Assembly: GCF_021531655.1 (NCBI RefSeq) | Contig: NZ_JADYUF010000011.1 | Location: forward strand, 15,902 to 79,901 | Reading direction: 5' to 3' | From: Leyella stercorea | GTDB lineage: Bacteria; Bacteroidota; Bacteroidia; Bacteroidales; Bacteroidaceae | DNA length: 64,000 nucleotides | Part shown: positions 51,731 to 61,966 of the stretch, piece after piece | Numbering within the stretch: the first letter of the stretch is position 1 | How the letters are laid out: each line of letters begins with the position of its first letter | Program-made: the position numbers and the translations under genes | The notes under the pieces: generated by a model | The model's input: the letters and a program-made list of their open reading frames with translations, nothing else | Databases searched by the model: none | What the model was told of the DNA's origin: nothing

Positions 51731-52966
51731 ATGACAACATCCGAATTTGTAAAACAGTTTCGCGAGTCCGACCCCCGCAAGCTTGCCCTTCAGGCCTCGC
51801 GCTATCCCGATGTAGACATGCCCTATGCCTTGAATCAGATTCAGGGTTGGCAGACGGCGCTGCGCAAGCTGCCCTCATGGGCTGCGTGCGATGGGGTGGT
51901 GTATCCTCCTCATCTCAACATGGAGCAATGTTCGTCGGAAGCTACGGCGCGTTACAAGCAGCAAGTGGCACGTCGGTGGGCCGAACGCATCCCGAACGCA
52001 TCCCGAACAAGCATGACCGACCTCACGGGAGGATTCGGAGTGGACTTCTCGTTCACTTCGCGCTGTTTCGACTGTGCCACGTATGTAGAGCGCAACGCCT
52101 CGCTTTGCGACGTTGTGGGTGCCAATCTGCCCCGTCTGGGCATCCGGAACGCCCAGGTGAAGTGTGCCGAAGCTGAGGCTGTGCTGGAGCAGCTGGAGCC
52201 TCAGACCATGATATTCCTCGACCCGGCACGCCGCGACGAGCACGGAGCCAAGACCGTGCTGATAGCCGACTGCACCCCCGACGTGTGCCAGCTCCTGTCC
52301 AGTCTGATGCAGAAGTCGCAGTTTGTGATGCTCAAGCTTTCGCCCATGCTCGACTGGCACAAGGCTATCGTCGACCTCGACGGTAAGGTTCGCGAGGTGC
52401 ACATAGTGTCGGCAGACGGCGAGTGCAAGGAGTTGCTGCTCGTATTGGCTTCTGACGGCACGCCGGAAGTGCAGGTGTTCTGCGTAGACATTCTGTCACG
52501 CCCCGACTCAGAGGGTCAGTATCCGCGCAGCGAATTTGTATATAGCATAGGTGGCGAAGCCGAGCCGCAGCCAACCAATTCAAAACTCAAAATTCAAAAC
52601 TCAACATTCCTCTTCGAGCCCAACGCTTCCGTGATGAAGGCAGGCTGTTTTGACGAGATAGCCCGAGCCTACGGCATTAGTGCAATAAGCCGCAACAGCC
52701 ATCTGTTCCTTTCCGACCGTGAGATAGACGGCTTCCCCGGCCGCACATTCGTCATCGATGCCGTCACCACGATGAACAAGCGACAGCTCCGCCAGACCCT
52801 CTCCGGTATGAAGCAAGCCAACATCGCCGTGCGCAACTTCCCCCTGTCCGTGGCCGAACTGCGCAAGCGACTGAAGCTCTCCGACGGCGGCGACACCTAC
52901 ATCTTCGCCACCACCACATCCGACGGCGACCATATACTTATGCTGACGCATAAGACAAAAAAGTGA
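51731..52966 (+). CDS. THUMP-like-domain SAM-dependent methyltransferase
   Basis: 411 residues. The Rossmann SAM-binding motif is DLTGGFGVDFSF (97-108) and the catalytic-loop-like FLDPARRDEHG (162-172); the C-terminal part is the THUMP-like domain of Bacteroidetes methyltransferases. Substrate probably RNA, unknown. Oddity: residues 283-293 (NSKLKIQNSTF) are encoded by a CAAAACTCAAAATTC tract identical in type to intergenic repeats, evidently an in-frame insertion. An 11-bp tandem duplication (GCATCCCGAAC) lies near 51985. Confidence 0.88.
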   Translation: MTTSEFVKQFRESDPRKLALQASRYPDVDMPYALNQIQGWQTALRKLPSWAACDGVVYPPHLNMEQCSSEATARYKQQVARRWAERIPNASRTSMTDLTGGFGVDFSFTSRCFDCATYVERNASLCDVVGANLPRLGIRNAQVKCAEAEAVLEQLEPQTMIFLDPARRDEHGAKTVLIADCTPDVCQLLSSLMQKSQFVMLKLSPMLDWHKAIVDLDGKVREVHIVSADGECKELLLVLASDGTPEVQVFCVDILSRPDSEGQYPRSEFVYSIGGEAEPQPTNSKLKIQNSTFLFEPNASVMKAGCFDEIARAYGISAISRNSHLFLSDREIDGFPGRTFVIDAVTTMNKRQLRQTLSGMKQANIAVRNFPLSVAELRKRLKLSDGGDTYIFATTTSDGDHILMLTHKTKK

Positions 52967-52995
52967 AAAAGCTACGTGTTTTCTCAAAAAAACAT

Positions 52996-53003
52996 TACTT
53001 TTG
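52996..53003 (+). promoter_or_regulatory. -7 promoter element of coaD
   Basis: TACTTTTG, consensus -7 box, 18 bp upstream of the coaD ATG. It supports starting coaD at 53021, not at the in-frame ATG at 52976. Confidence 0.6.
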
Positions 53004-53020
53004 CAAACAAAACAACTACG

Positions 53021-53476
53021 ATGAAACGTACAGGAATATTCGTCGGGTCGTTCGACCCGTTCACCATAGGCCATGACTCAGTCGTGCGCCGCGCCCTCGC
53101 CTTGTTCGACCATCTTGTGATAGGCGTAGGCGTCAACCAGGGCAAACGCTATATGCTCACCGCCGACGAGCGCGTTGACGCCATACGCTCGCTCTATCGC
53201 GACGAGCCACGTATCAGCGTGGAGCAATACAGCGACCTGACGGTCGACTTCGCCAAGCGCCTCGACGCCCAGTTCATCGTCAAAGGAGTGCGCTCGGTGC
53301 GCGACTTTGAGTTCGAGCGCGAGCAGGCCGACATCAACCGACGGCTCACCGGCATAGAGACCATCGTTCTGTTTGCCGAGCCGGGATTGGACAGCATCTC
53401 GTCGACCGTGGTGCGCGAGCTCACGCATTTCGGCCATGACTGCCGCGAGTTTCTGCCCTGCGGGGCAGAATTTTGA
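53021..53476 (+). CDS. coaD: Phosphopantetheine adenylyltransferase
   Basis: Adds AMP to 4'-phosphopantetheine in coenzyme A synthesis. 151 residues. The nucleotide-binding motif is GSFDPFTIGH (9-18) and the C-terminal motif ISSTVVRE (126-133); Arg91 and Tyr/Asp positions for substrate are in KGVRSVRDFEFE. The last codons (GCAGAATTTTGA) merge with an AT-rich TTTGAG repeat that supplies the stop codon. Confidence 0.96.
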   Translation: MKRTGIFVGSFDPFTIGHDSVVRRALALFDHLVIGVGVNQGKRYMLTADERVDAIRSLYRDEPRISVEQYSDLTVDFAKRLDAQFIVKGVRSVRDFEFEREQADINRRLTGIETIVLFAEPGLDSISSTVVRELTHFGHDCREFLPCGAEF

Positions 53477-53720
53477 GTTTTGAATTTTGAGTTTTGAATT
53501 GTTGCCTGCGGCAATTTTGAGTTTTTGAATTTTGAGTTTTGAATAATTCCAATACTCAAAATTGAAAAATCCAAAACTCGAAAATCCAAAACTCAAAACT
53601 CAAAATTGAATAATTCCAAATCGCAGGAGCCGCCGAGAATAATTCAAAATTCAAAACTCACAATTCAAAATTGCCAACGGCAACAATTCAAAACTCAAAA
53701 CTCAAAATTCAAAATTCAAC
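53473..53720. repeat. TTTGAATTTTGAG repeat tract in inverted orientation halves
   Basis: The whole coaD-ybeY gap is made of TTTTGAATTTTGAG words up to about 53545, then their complements CTCAAAATTCAAAACTC to 53720, forming a very large imperfect hairpin. The tract starts in the coaD stop codon and ends three bases before the ybeY ATG. No gene is seen. Confidence 0.85.
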
Positions 53721-53722
53721 AA

Positions 53723-54136
53723 ATGATAACATACAACGTAGACGGCGTGAAGATGCCGAAGATAAAGAAGCGTGAGACTACGGCGTGGATACGTGCCGTG
53801 GCAGCAACATACGGCTACAAGGTAGGCGAAGTGGGCTACATGTTCGTAGACGACGAGAAGATACTCGAAGTGAACAACGAGTATCTCGGGCACGACTATT
53901 ACACCGACGTCATAACATTCGACTACGACGAACCGGGCATCGTGAGCGGCGACATAGTAATCTCGCTCGACACCGTACGCACCAATGCCGAGCAGTTCGG
54001 CAAGCAGTATGACGACGAACTGCGCCGCGTCATCATACACGGCATACTCCATCTGTGCGGCATCAACGACAAAGGACCCGGCGAACGCGAAATAATGGAG
54101 GAGGCAGAAAACCGTGCCCTCGCCATGCATCCGTAA
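53723..54136 (+). CDS. ybeY: Endoribonuclease / rRNA maturation factor YbeY
   Basis: 137 residues; acts in 16S rRNA processing and ribosome quality control. The metal motif is HGILHLCGIND: His106 and His110 are present but the third His of the usual HxxxHxxxxxH is Asp116, which I recall as typical for Bacteroidetes. The start MITYNVDGVKMPKIKKRE is chosen at the end of the repeat tract; the frame is open upstream only because the repeat has no stops. Confidence 0.93.
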   Translation: MITYNVDGVKMPKIKKRETTAWIRAVAATYGYKVGEVGYMFVDDEKILEVNNEYLGHDYYTDVITFDYDEPGIVSGDIVISLDTVRTNAEQFGKQYDDELRRVIIHGILHLCGINDKGPGEREIMEEAENRALAMHP

Positions 54137-54174
54137 CAATACAAGGATAATCCTCAATAAAATACAATTGAAAA

Positions 54175-55104
54175 ATGCGAAAAGTAATAGGTATTGGCGA
54201 GACGATGCTCGACATCATCTTCAAGAACGGCAAACCCATTGAGGCTGTGCCGGGAGGCTCAACGTTCAACGGAATAATATCACTCGGACGTGCCGGAGTA
54301 AACGCAACGTTCATATCCGAAACCGGAAGCGACAGAGTGGGCGAGTACGTGCGCCAGTTTCTCAAGCAGAACAACGTGGACACGGCAAGCGTCAATGTCT
54401 ATCCCGACTCCAAGTCGCCCGTTTCGCTCGCCTTTCTCGACGATTCTAACAACGCCGACTACATCTTCTATCGCGAACAACGGCACGATCACATGGACTT
54501 TACTTATCCCGACATCAACCGCGACGACGTAGTTGTGTTCGGATCGTACTATGCCGTCAACCCGAATCTGCGTCCGCAGGTGTCAGGACTGCTCGAAATC
54601 GCCCGACAGCGTGGCGCCATCATCTACTACGATGTCAACTTCCGACCCGCACACCAGAACGACGTGATGAAGATTACGCCCAATCTGATAGACAATCTCG
54701 AATATGCAGACATCGTCAGAGGCTCGCGCGAGGACTTCACCATATTATATAAGAAGGACACGGCCGAACGTGTATATCGTGCCGAAACGTCGTTCTACTG
54801 TCCGCGACTGGTCTATACCGACGGTCCACGACCCGTAACCGTGATGGCAGACGGAGGCTTCCACAAGCAATATCCGATGCCACAGACCCAGACCGTGAGC
54901 ACCATCGGAGCCGGCGACAACTTCAACGCCGGATTCATCTACGGACTAATCAAGTACGGAGTGACACGCGACAGCCTGGAGCGAGGACTCGACGAGGATA
55001 CCTGGGACAAACTCATAGCCTGCGCCTCGGCCTTCTCTGCCGACTGCTGCAAGGACATCTACAACTACATCTCGACAGAATATGGCAAGAGTCTGCAGCT
55101 GTAG
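54175..55104 (+). CDS. PfkB-family carbohydrate kinase
   Basis: 309-residue ribokinase-like sugar kinase. The N-terminal motif is VPGGSTFNGIISLGRAGVNA and the C-terminal signature is STIGAGDNFNAGFIYGL, with the catalytic Asp in GAGD. Sugar specificity (fructose, ribose, tagatose 6-phosphate or nucleoside) is not evident; Bacteroidales homologues are called fructokinase. It lies 38 bp after ybeY. Confidence 0.9.
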   Translation: MRKVIGIGETMLDIIFKNGKPIEAVPGGSTFNGIISLGRAGVNATFISETGSDRVGEYVRQFLKQNNVDTASVNVYPDSKSPVSLAFLDDSNNADYIFYREQRHDHMDFTYPDINRDDVVVFGSYYAVNPNLRPQVSGLLEIARQRGAIIYYDVNFRPAHQNDVMKITPNLIDNLEYADIVRGSREDFTILYKKDTAERVYRAETSFYCPRLVYTDGPRPVTVMADGGFHKQYPMPQTQTVSTIGAGDNFNAGFIYGLIKYGVTRDSLERGLDEDTWDKLIACASAFSADCCKDIYNYISTEYGKSLQL

Positions 55105-55160
55105 GCTGCCCGAAAGTTGCCGCACTACAGCGTTTCAACAATCAAACTATACATACAATT

Positions 55161-56339
55161 ATGAATACTGAAATTACATCATCAATACATTATGTCGGCG
55201 TGAACGACCGTCATAAGCACATCTTCGAGGGACTTTGGCCCTTGCCCTACGGCGTTTCGTACAACTCGTACATCATCGACGACGAGAAGGTTGCGCTCAT
55301 CGATACCGTTGAGGTAGACTTCTTCCCGCAGTTTCTCGCCAACATACGCTCGGTAATCGGCGACCGCCCTATCGACTACATCATCGTCAACCACGTCGAA
55401 CCCGACCATAGCGGCTCCCTGCCACTCATCAAGAAGTACTATCCCGAGGCACGCATCGTAGGCAACAAGAAGACCTTCGACATGGTGCGCGGATACTATA
55501 ACGTTGGTACGGGCGACGATATCGTGGAGGTTTCTAACGGAGACACTCTCCAGCTCGGCAAGCACACGCTCTCGTTCATCATGATTCCAATGGTGCATTG
55601 GCCCGAAACGATGGCTACACTCGACCAGACTGCCAACGTACTCTTCTCGGGCGACGCCTTCGGATGCTTCGGTGCGCTCGCAGGAGCGTTCGTTGATGCC
55701 GACATGAATTGCGACATCTACTGGGACGAGATGCGCCGCTACTATTCAAACATTGTGGGCAAGTATGGCGTTCCGGTTCAGCAGGCGCTCAAGAAGCTTG
55801 CCGGTGTGAAGATCGACTACATCTGTTCTACACACGGACCCGTTTGGCATGAGCACATAGCACGCGTCATCGAGGCTTACGACCGGATGAGCCGATACGA
55901 CACCGACCGTGGAGTTGTAATCTGCTACGGCTCGATGTACGGCAACACCGAGCGTGCAGCCGAGGTCATTGCACGTGCAGCTGCCCAGGCAGGAGTACGC
56001 AACATCGTCATGCACGACGTGTCGCGCTCCGACCATTCTTACATCCTGAGCGACATCTTCAAGTACGACACCATCGTGCTCGGCGCTCCTACCTACAACA
56101 ACGGTATCTATCCGCAGATGCAGGCGCTCATCGACGAGATAGCCGACCGTGGTATCAAGAATCATCGTCTGGCTGTATTCGGCTCGTTCACATGGGCTGG
56201 TCAGACCGTAAAGAAGATTCTCGAAGCCAACGAAACGCGCCTGAAGTTTGAGCTTGTAGGCACTCCCGTCGAGATAAAGCAGAGTCTCAACGCAGAGACC
56301 GAGGCAGCTTGCGAAGCCCTGGGACGTGCTTTGGCGTAA
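55161..56339 (+). CDS. A-type flavodiiron protein (FprA family)
   Basis: Reduces O2 to water and/or NO to N2O, protecting anaerobes. 392 residues. The N-terminal metallo-beta-lactamase-like diiron domain has HxExDH (His78, Glu80, Asp82, His83), His146, Asp165 and His225. The C-terminal flavodoxin domain (about 250-392) begins VVICYGSMYGNTERAAE, the FMN phosphate loop. A 48-residue membrane peptide gene follows. Confidence 0.96.
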   Translation: MNTEITSSIHYVGVNDRHKHIFEGLWPLPYGVSYNSYIIDDEKVALIDTVEVDFFPQFLANIRSVIGDRPIDYIIVNHVEPDHSGSLPLIKKYYPEARIVGNKKTFDMVRGYYNVGTGDDIVEVSNGDTLQLGKHTLSFIMIPMVHWPETMATLDQTANVLFSGDAFGCFGALAGAFVDADMNCDIYWDEMRRYYSNIVGKYGVPVQQALKKLAGVKIDYICSTHGPVWHEHIARVIEAYDRMSRYDTDRGVVICYGSMYGNTERAAEVIARAAAQAGVRNIVMHDVSRSDHSYILSDIFKYDTIVLGAPTYNNGIYPQMQALIDEIADRGIKNHRLAVFGSFTWAGQTVKKILEANETRLKFELVGTPVEIKQSLNAETEAACEALGRALA

Positions 56340-56373
56340 TGAAATAAATAGCCTGAAAACCCAACTCCTGCAA

Positions 56374-56414
56374 AGCCCCACCCCCGACCCCTCCCCCTTA
56401 GGGAGGGGAGTGAT
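56374..56414. repeat. G/C box, single copy
   Basis: Inverted form of the CCCCTCCC...GGGAGGGG box also found at 50261-50435. Here the loop word is CCCTTA. The opposite-orientation partner is at 56745-56783, so the two bracket the small membrane peptide gene. Confidence 0.8.
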
Positions 56415-56442
56415 ATGCTTTGTTGCCAAGAATCGTTTTATT

Positions 56443-56589
56443 ATGAGAAGAATAGCAATGATTGGAATCGTCCTTTTAATGATAAGTGTGCCCTTCCAGT
56501 GGCTCTATCTTGGCAATTATGTTGTCAGCTCAGCAAGCACGCTCATCGCGATATACGGCATTCTCAGATACATCAACAAGCTTGCGTGA
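56443..56589 (+). CDS. Possible 48-residue two-helix membrane peptide
   Basis: MRRIAMIGIVLLMISVPFQW begins a peptide with two hydrophobic stretches (4-22 and 24-41) and a basic start and end (YINKLA). It lies between inverted G/C boxes 104 bp after the flavodiiron gene. I do not recognise it. The strongly hydrophobic, stop-free layout supports a real gene, but with this length that is uncertain. Confidence 0.5.
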   Translation: MRRIAMIGIVLLMISVPFQWLYLGNYVVSSASTLIAIYGILRYINKLA

Positions 56590-56629
56590 ATATCGGGACG
56601 TCGGACTATAAAAACTTTATTTAAACGAC

Positions 56630-56783
56630 AATAACGACAATGGTCAACAATTAGCTACAGGCTGATTGTTGACCATTGTCGTTATTGCTTGCTCAGGTTA
56701 CGGCGAGAACGCCATAACCTCCTACTATTGCAGTCAAAGCATACTACTCCCCTCCCTGCGGGGGAGGGGTCGGGGGTAGGGCT
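56630..56783. repeat. Composite repeat block: 22-bp perfect hairpin, REP-like element and G/C box
   Basis: AATAACGACAATGGTCAACA at 56630 starts a 22-bp arm perfectly inverted at 56665-56686 around a 13-bp loop. It is followed directly by a GGTTACGGCG-AGAA-CGCCATAACC element (56691-56724, GGCTATGGCG family) and by a G/C box (56745-56783). The 240-bp gap before the M16 peptidase gene is thus built of three repeat families. Confidence 0.85.
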
Positions 56784-56828
56784 TTGTGTGGTTGTGGCTG
56801 GGACTTTGTGTCGTTTGGTCTTCTATTT

Positions 56829-58091
56829 CTACTTTATCACCAGCCTCGTCATTCCCTCTTCGGCAAACGTTTCTTGCGCCACTTGCTGCAGGTCGGCAGC
56901 TGTCAGGGCGTCAATACGATTGCATAGGGCGGTGACATCCTTCTTCCATCCGTAGTGCAGATAGGTTTTGGCGAAGTCGAGAGCGAACGATTCGCGGGCG
57001 TCGCAGGCAATGCCTATCTGTCCGCGTATCTGCTTCTTGGCGGCGTTCAGAGCCGACTCGCTCAGCGGATGCTGCATCACGCGGTCGAGTTCGCGGCGTA
57101 TCAGACGCAGACACTTGTTGGTATTGCGCGGATCGCAACCGAAATATATCGCCCACAGACCCGTGTCCGAGTAGCTCTGCATCATACTTTCAACTGTATA
57201 AACAAGAGCGTTGCGCTCTCTGAGCGAAATGTTGAGGCGAGCATTCATGCCCGGTCCGCCCAGTATATTGTTGAGAAGATAGAGCGCGATGCGGCGCGGA
57301 TCGTGAACATCGTAGGCACGTGTGCCCAGCATAACGTGCGCCAGATGAGTGTCCATGTGCTGTTCTATGCTTTGTGGAGTATAAGGTGGCATTGCCGAAG
57401 GCGTAGTGTCGCGCAGAGAGAGCTGTTCGGTCTGAATGGTAGAAGCGGTAGCATTGCTGGCGGAGCAACTCGTGTCGTGCGCCTTCTCAAGCAACCGTAC
57501 CAGCTTGTCGAAGCTTATGTCGCCGTAGGCAAAGAATACGGCGTTGTCCGGACGGTACAACCGGCGTGTGAAATCCAGGGCATCTTCAGTAGTGTAAGTG
57601 CGCAGAACGTCTGCCGAACCCAGAATGTTGTGACCCAGCGGATGCCCCTTGTATATAGCGTTTTCGAACAGATCGTATATCAGTTCGGCAGGCGAATCGT
57701 TGTAACTTTCAATCTCGTCGACTATCACCTCAACCTCCTTGTCAATCTCCGCTTGCGGATATGTGCTGTGAAACACTATGTCTGTGAGCAGATCGACAGC
57801 ACGGTCGATGTTGTCGCGCAGTACGGCAGCATGATAAACCGTCTCCTCCTTGTTGGTGAAAGCGTTCAAGTCGCCGCCAACACTTTCCAGATAGCCCAGA
57901 ATCTTCATCGAACTGCGACGCTCAGTACCCTTAAACGTGATGTGTTCGCAGAAGTGTGCCATTCCCTCGCGGCCCGGTTGCTCGTCGCGTGTGCCCGCTG
58001 CCACGGCATAACCGCAGTAAACAACGGGCGAAGCGCTGGGCAATTGTATTATGCGCAGGCCGTTGCTGAGTGTATGTGTATTGTAGTTCAT
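56829..58091 (-). CDS. M16-family zinc peptidase (pitrilysin/processing-peptidase type)
   Basis: 420 residues from MNYNTHTLSNGLRIIQLPSA. The inverted zinc motif is HFCEH (His46, Glu49, His50), with the third ligand Glu126 in VDEIESY. Two M16 halves follow (C-terminal half around RRIALYLLNNILGGPGMNAR). No signal peptide is seen, so cytoplasmic. A frame 38 codons longer reaches the next promoter and is rejected. Probably degrades peptides. Confidence 0.94.
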   Translation of the reverse strand: MNYNTHTLSNGLRIIQLPSASPVVYCGYAVAAGTRDEQPGREGMAHFCEHITFKGTERRSSMKILGYLESVGGDLNAFTNKEETVYHAAVLRDNIDRAVDLLTDIVFHSTYPQAEIDKEVEVIVDEIESYNDSPAELIYDLFENAIYKGHPLGHNILGSADVLRTYTTEDALDFTRRLYRPDNAVFFAYGDISFDKLVRLLEKAHDTSCSASNATASTIQTEQLSLRDTTPSAMPPYTPQSIEQHMDTHLAHVMLGTRAYDVHDPRRIALYLLNNILGGPGMNARLNISLRERNALVYTVESMMQSYSDTGLWAIYFGCDPRNTNKCLRLIRRELDRVMQHPLSESALNAAKKQIRGQIGIACDARESFALDFAKTYLHYGWKKDVTALCNRIDALTAADLQQVAQETFAEEGMTRLVIK

Positions 58092-58111
58092 ATCCAAATG
58101 TTTAATATATG

Positions 58112-58150
58112 CAAAGTTACACTTTTTGTCGCTGATTTTATGTAACTTTG
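58112..58150. promoter_or_regulatory. Divergent promoters of the M16 peptidase and the beta-galactosidase
   Basis: TAACTTTG occurs on the minus strand at 58119-58112 (21 bp before the peptidase start) and on the plus strand at 58143-58150 (46 bp before the beta-galactosidase ATG). The two -7 boxes are 23 bp apart, so the polymerase sites overlap and may exclude one another. Confidence 0.7.
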
Positions 58151-58151
58151 A

Positions 58152-61352
<3,201 letters not shown>

Positions 61353-61396
61353 AAGTTTATAGGTAAGCGTATCCGCGATGCTAGTATATACACGTT

Positions 61397-61441
61397 AAAA
61401 AAAATATCGCTCAAGCTTTTATTCTTGAGCGATATTTTTTT
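61397..61441. terminator. Bidirectional hairpin at the end of the IS66 remnant and the beta-galactosidase
   Basis: AAAAAATATCGCTCAAG / CTTGAGCGATATTTTTT, a perfect 17-bp stem with an eight-base loop, T-rich on both strands. It lies inside the element and includes the last codons of the transposase remnant, and it ends the beta-galactosidase transcript. Confidence 0.85.
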
Positions 61442-61658
61442 GTTTCCATTTGTCCGGTAGCAATTCCCGGTACTTACTTAATGGTGTTCTTGGTGGCAGC
61501 ACTGCTGCTTTGTTGATGACATCGGATATATATTCAAAGAAGTTAATACCTTGCAGTCTGCATGAGCATGCCAGCGAATAGAACATGGCTGCCCGTTTGG
61601 CACCAGCATGCGACCCGAAGAAAAGTGAGTTTCTTCGGGAATTAGATTTTTTATTCAC
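61419..61658 (-). pseudogene. IS66 transposase C-terminal remnant
   Basis: 79 residues with the IS66 C-terminal signature RRNSLFFGSHAGAKRAAMFY, SCRLQGINFFEYISDVI and YRELLPDKW. The DDE catalytic domain and N-terminus are missing. It starts only 40 bp inside the right terminal repeat, so most of the element was lost by internal deletion. Confidence 0.9.
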
Positions 61659-61717
61659 GCAGCAAAGGTAAAGAGATAAAAAAATATGGACAAGGCTGCA
61701 TCGCGGATACGCTTACA

Positions 61718-61753
61718 TGCAAATTAAGCCTATTAAAACATGCTTAATTTGCA
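61718..61753. other. 12-bp perfect inverted repeat beside the IS66 remnant
   Basis: TGCAAATTAAGC / GCTTAATTTGCA with a 12-bp loop; TGCAAATTAAACC recurs at 61874, closer to ATPase gene 3. CTTA-starting words at 61835, 61867 and 61898 are spaced 31-32 bp apart but conserved only weakly. Possible operator sites of ATPase gene 3, unproven. The rest of 61754-61937 is AT-rich with no gene. Confidence 0.45.
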
Positions 61754-61937
61754 AACCTTATTTTTATTGCTGATACTCAATAAGTTACAAGTACATATTA
61801 ATCTACATAATAGGCAAATTATAGCTTCATCTTTCTTAATATGCACGTTTTTATCTTCATTTTACCCTTAAACTGCAAATTAAACCTAAAAACCAAGCTT
61901 ATTTTTACCAAAACATACATATTAAGAGAATTATCTG

Positions 61938-61945
61938 TATATTTG
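61938..61945 (+). promoter_or_regulatory. -7 promoter element of ATPase gene 3
   Basis: TATATTTG, 21 bp upstream of the ATG at 61967. It excludes the 42-codon-longer start at 61841. Confidence 0.65.
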
Positions 61946-61966
61946 CGATCTAAAATAGTTAGAATT

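Larger units (their letters stand above)
61363..61716 (-). mobile_element. Internally deleted IS66-family element with both terminal inverted repeats
   Basis: A perfect 19-bp inverted repeat GTAAGCGTATCCGCGATGC bounds 354 bp (61363-61381 and 61698-61716). GTAAGCG is the usual IS66-family end. Only the last 79 codons of a transposase remain. The eight bases outside the ends (GTTTATAG and ATGCAAAT) do not match, so target duplication is not seen. It could be mobilised in trans by a full-length relative. Confidence 0.85.

Noticed and set aside
53606..53722. N-terminal extension of YbeY
   Set aside because: The 39 extra codons are pure repeat (NSKLTIQN-type peptides); the family N-terminus begins at 53723.
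61363..61716. Complete IS66 element
   Set aside because: Only 79 transposase codons lie between the terminal repeats, and the accessory IS66 genes are absent.
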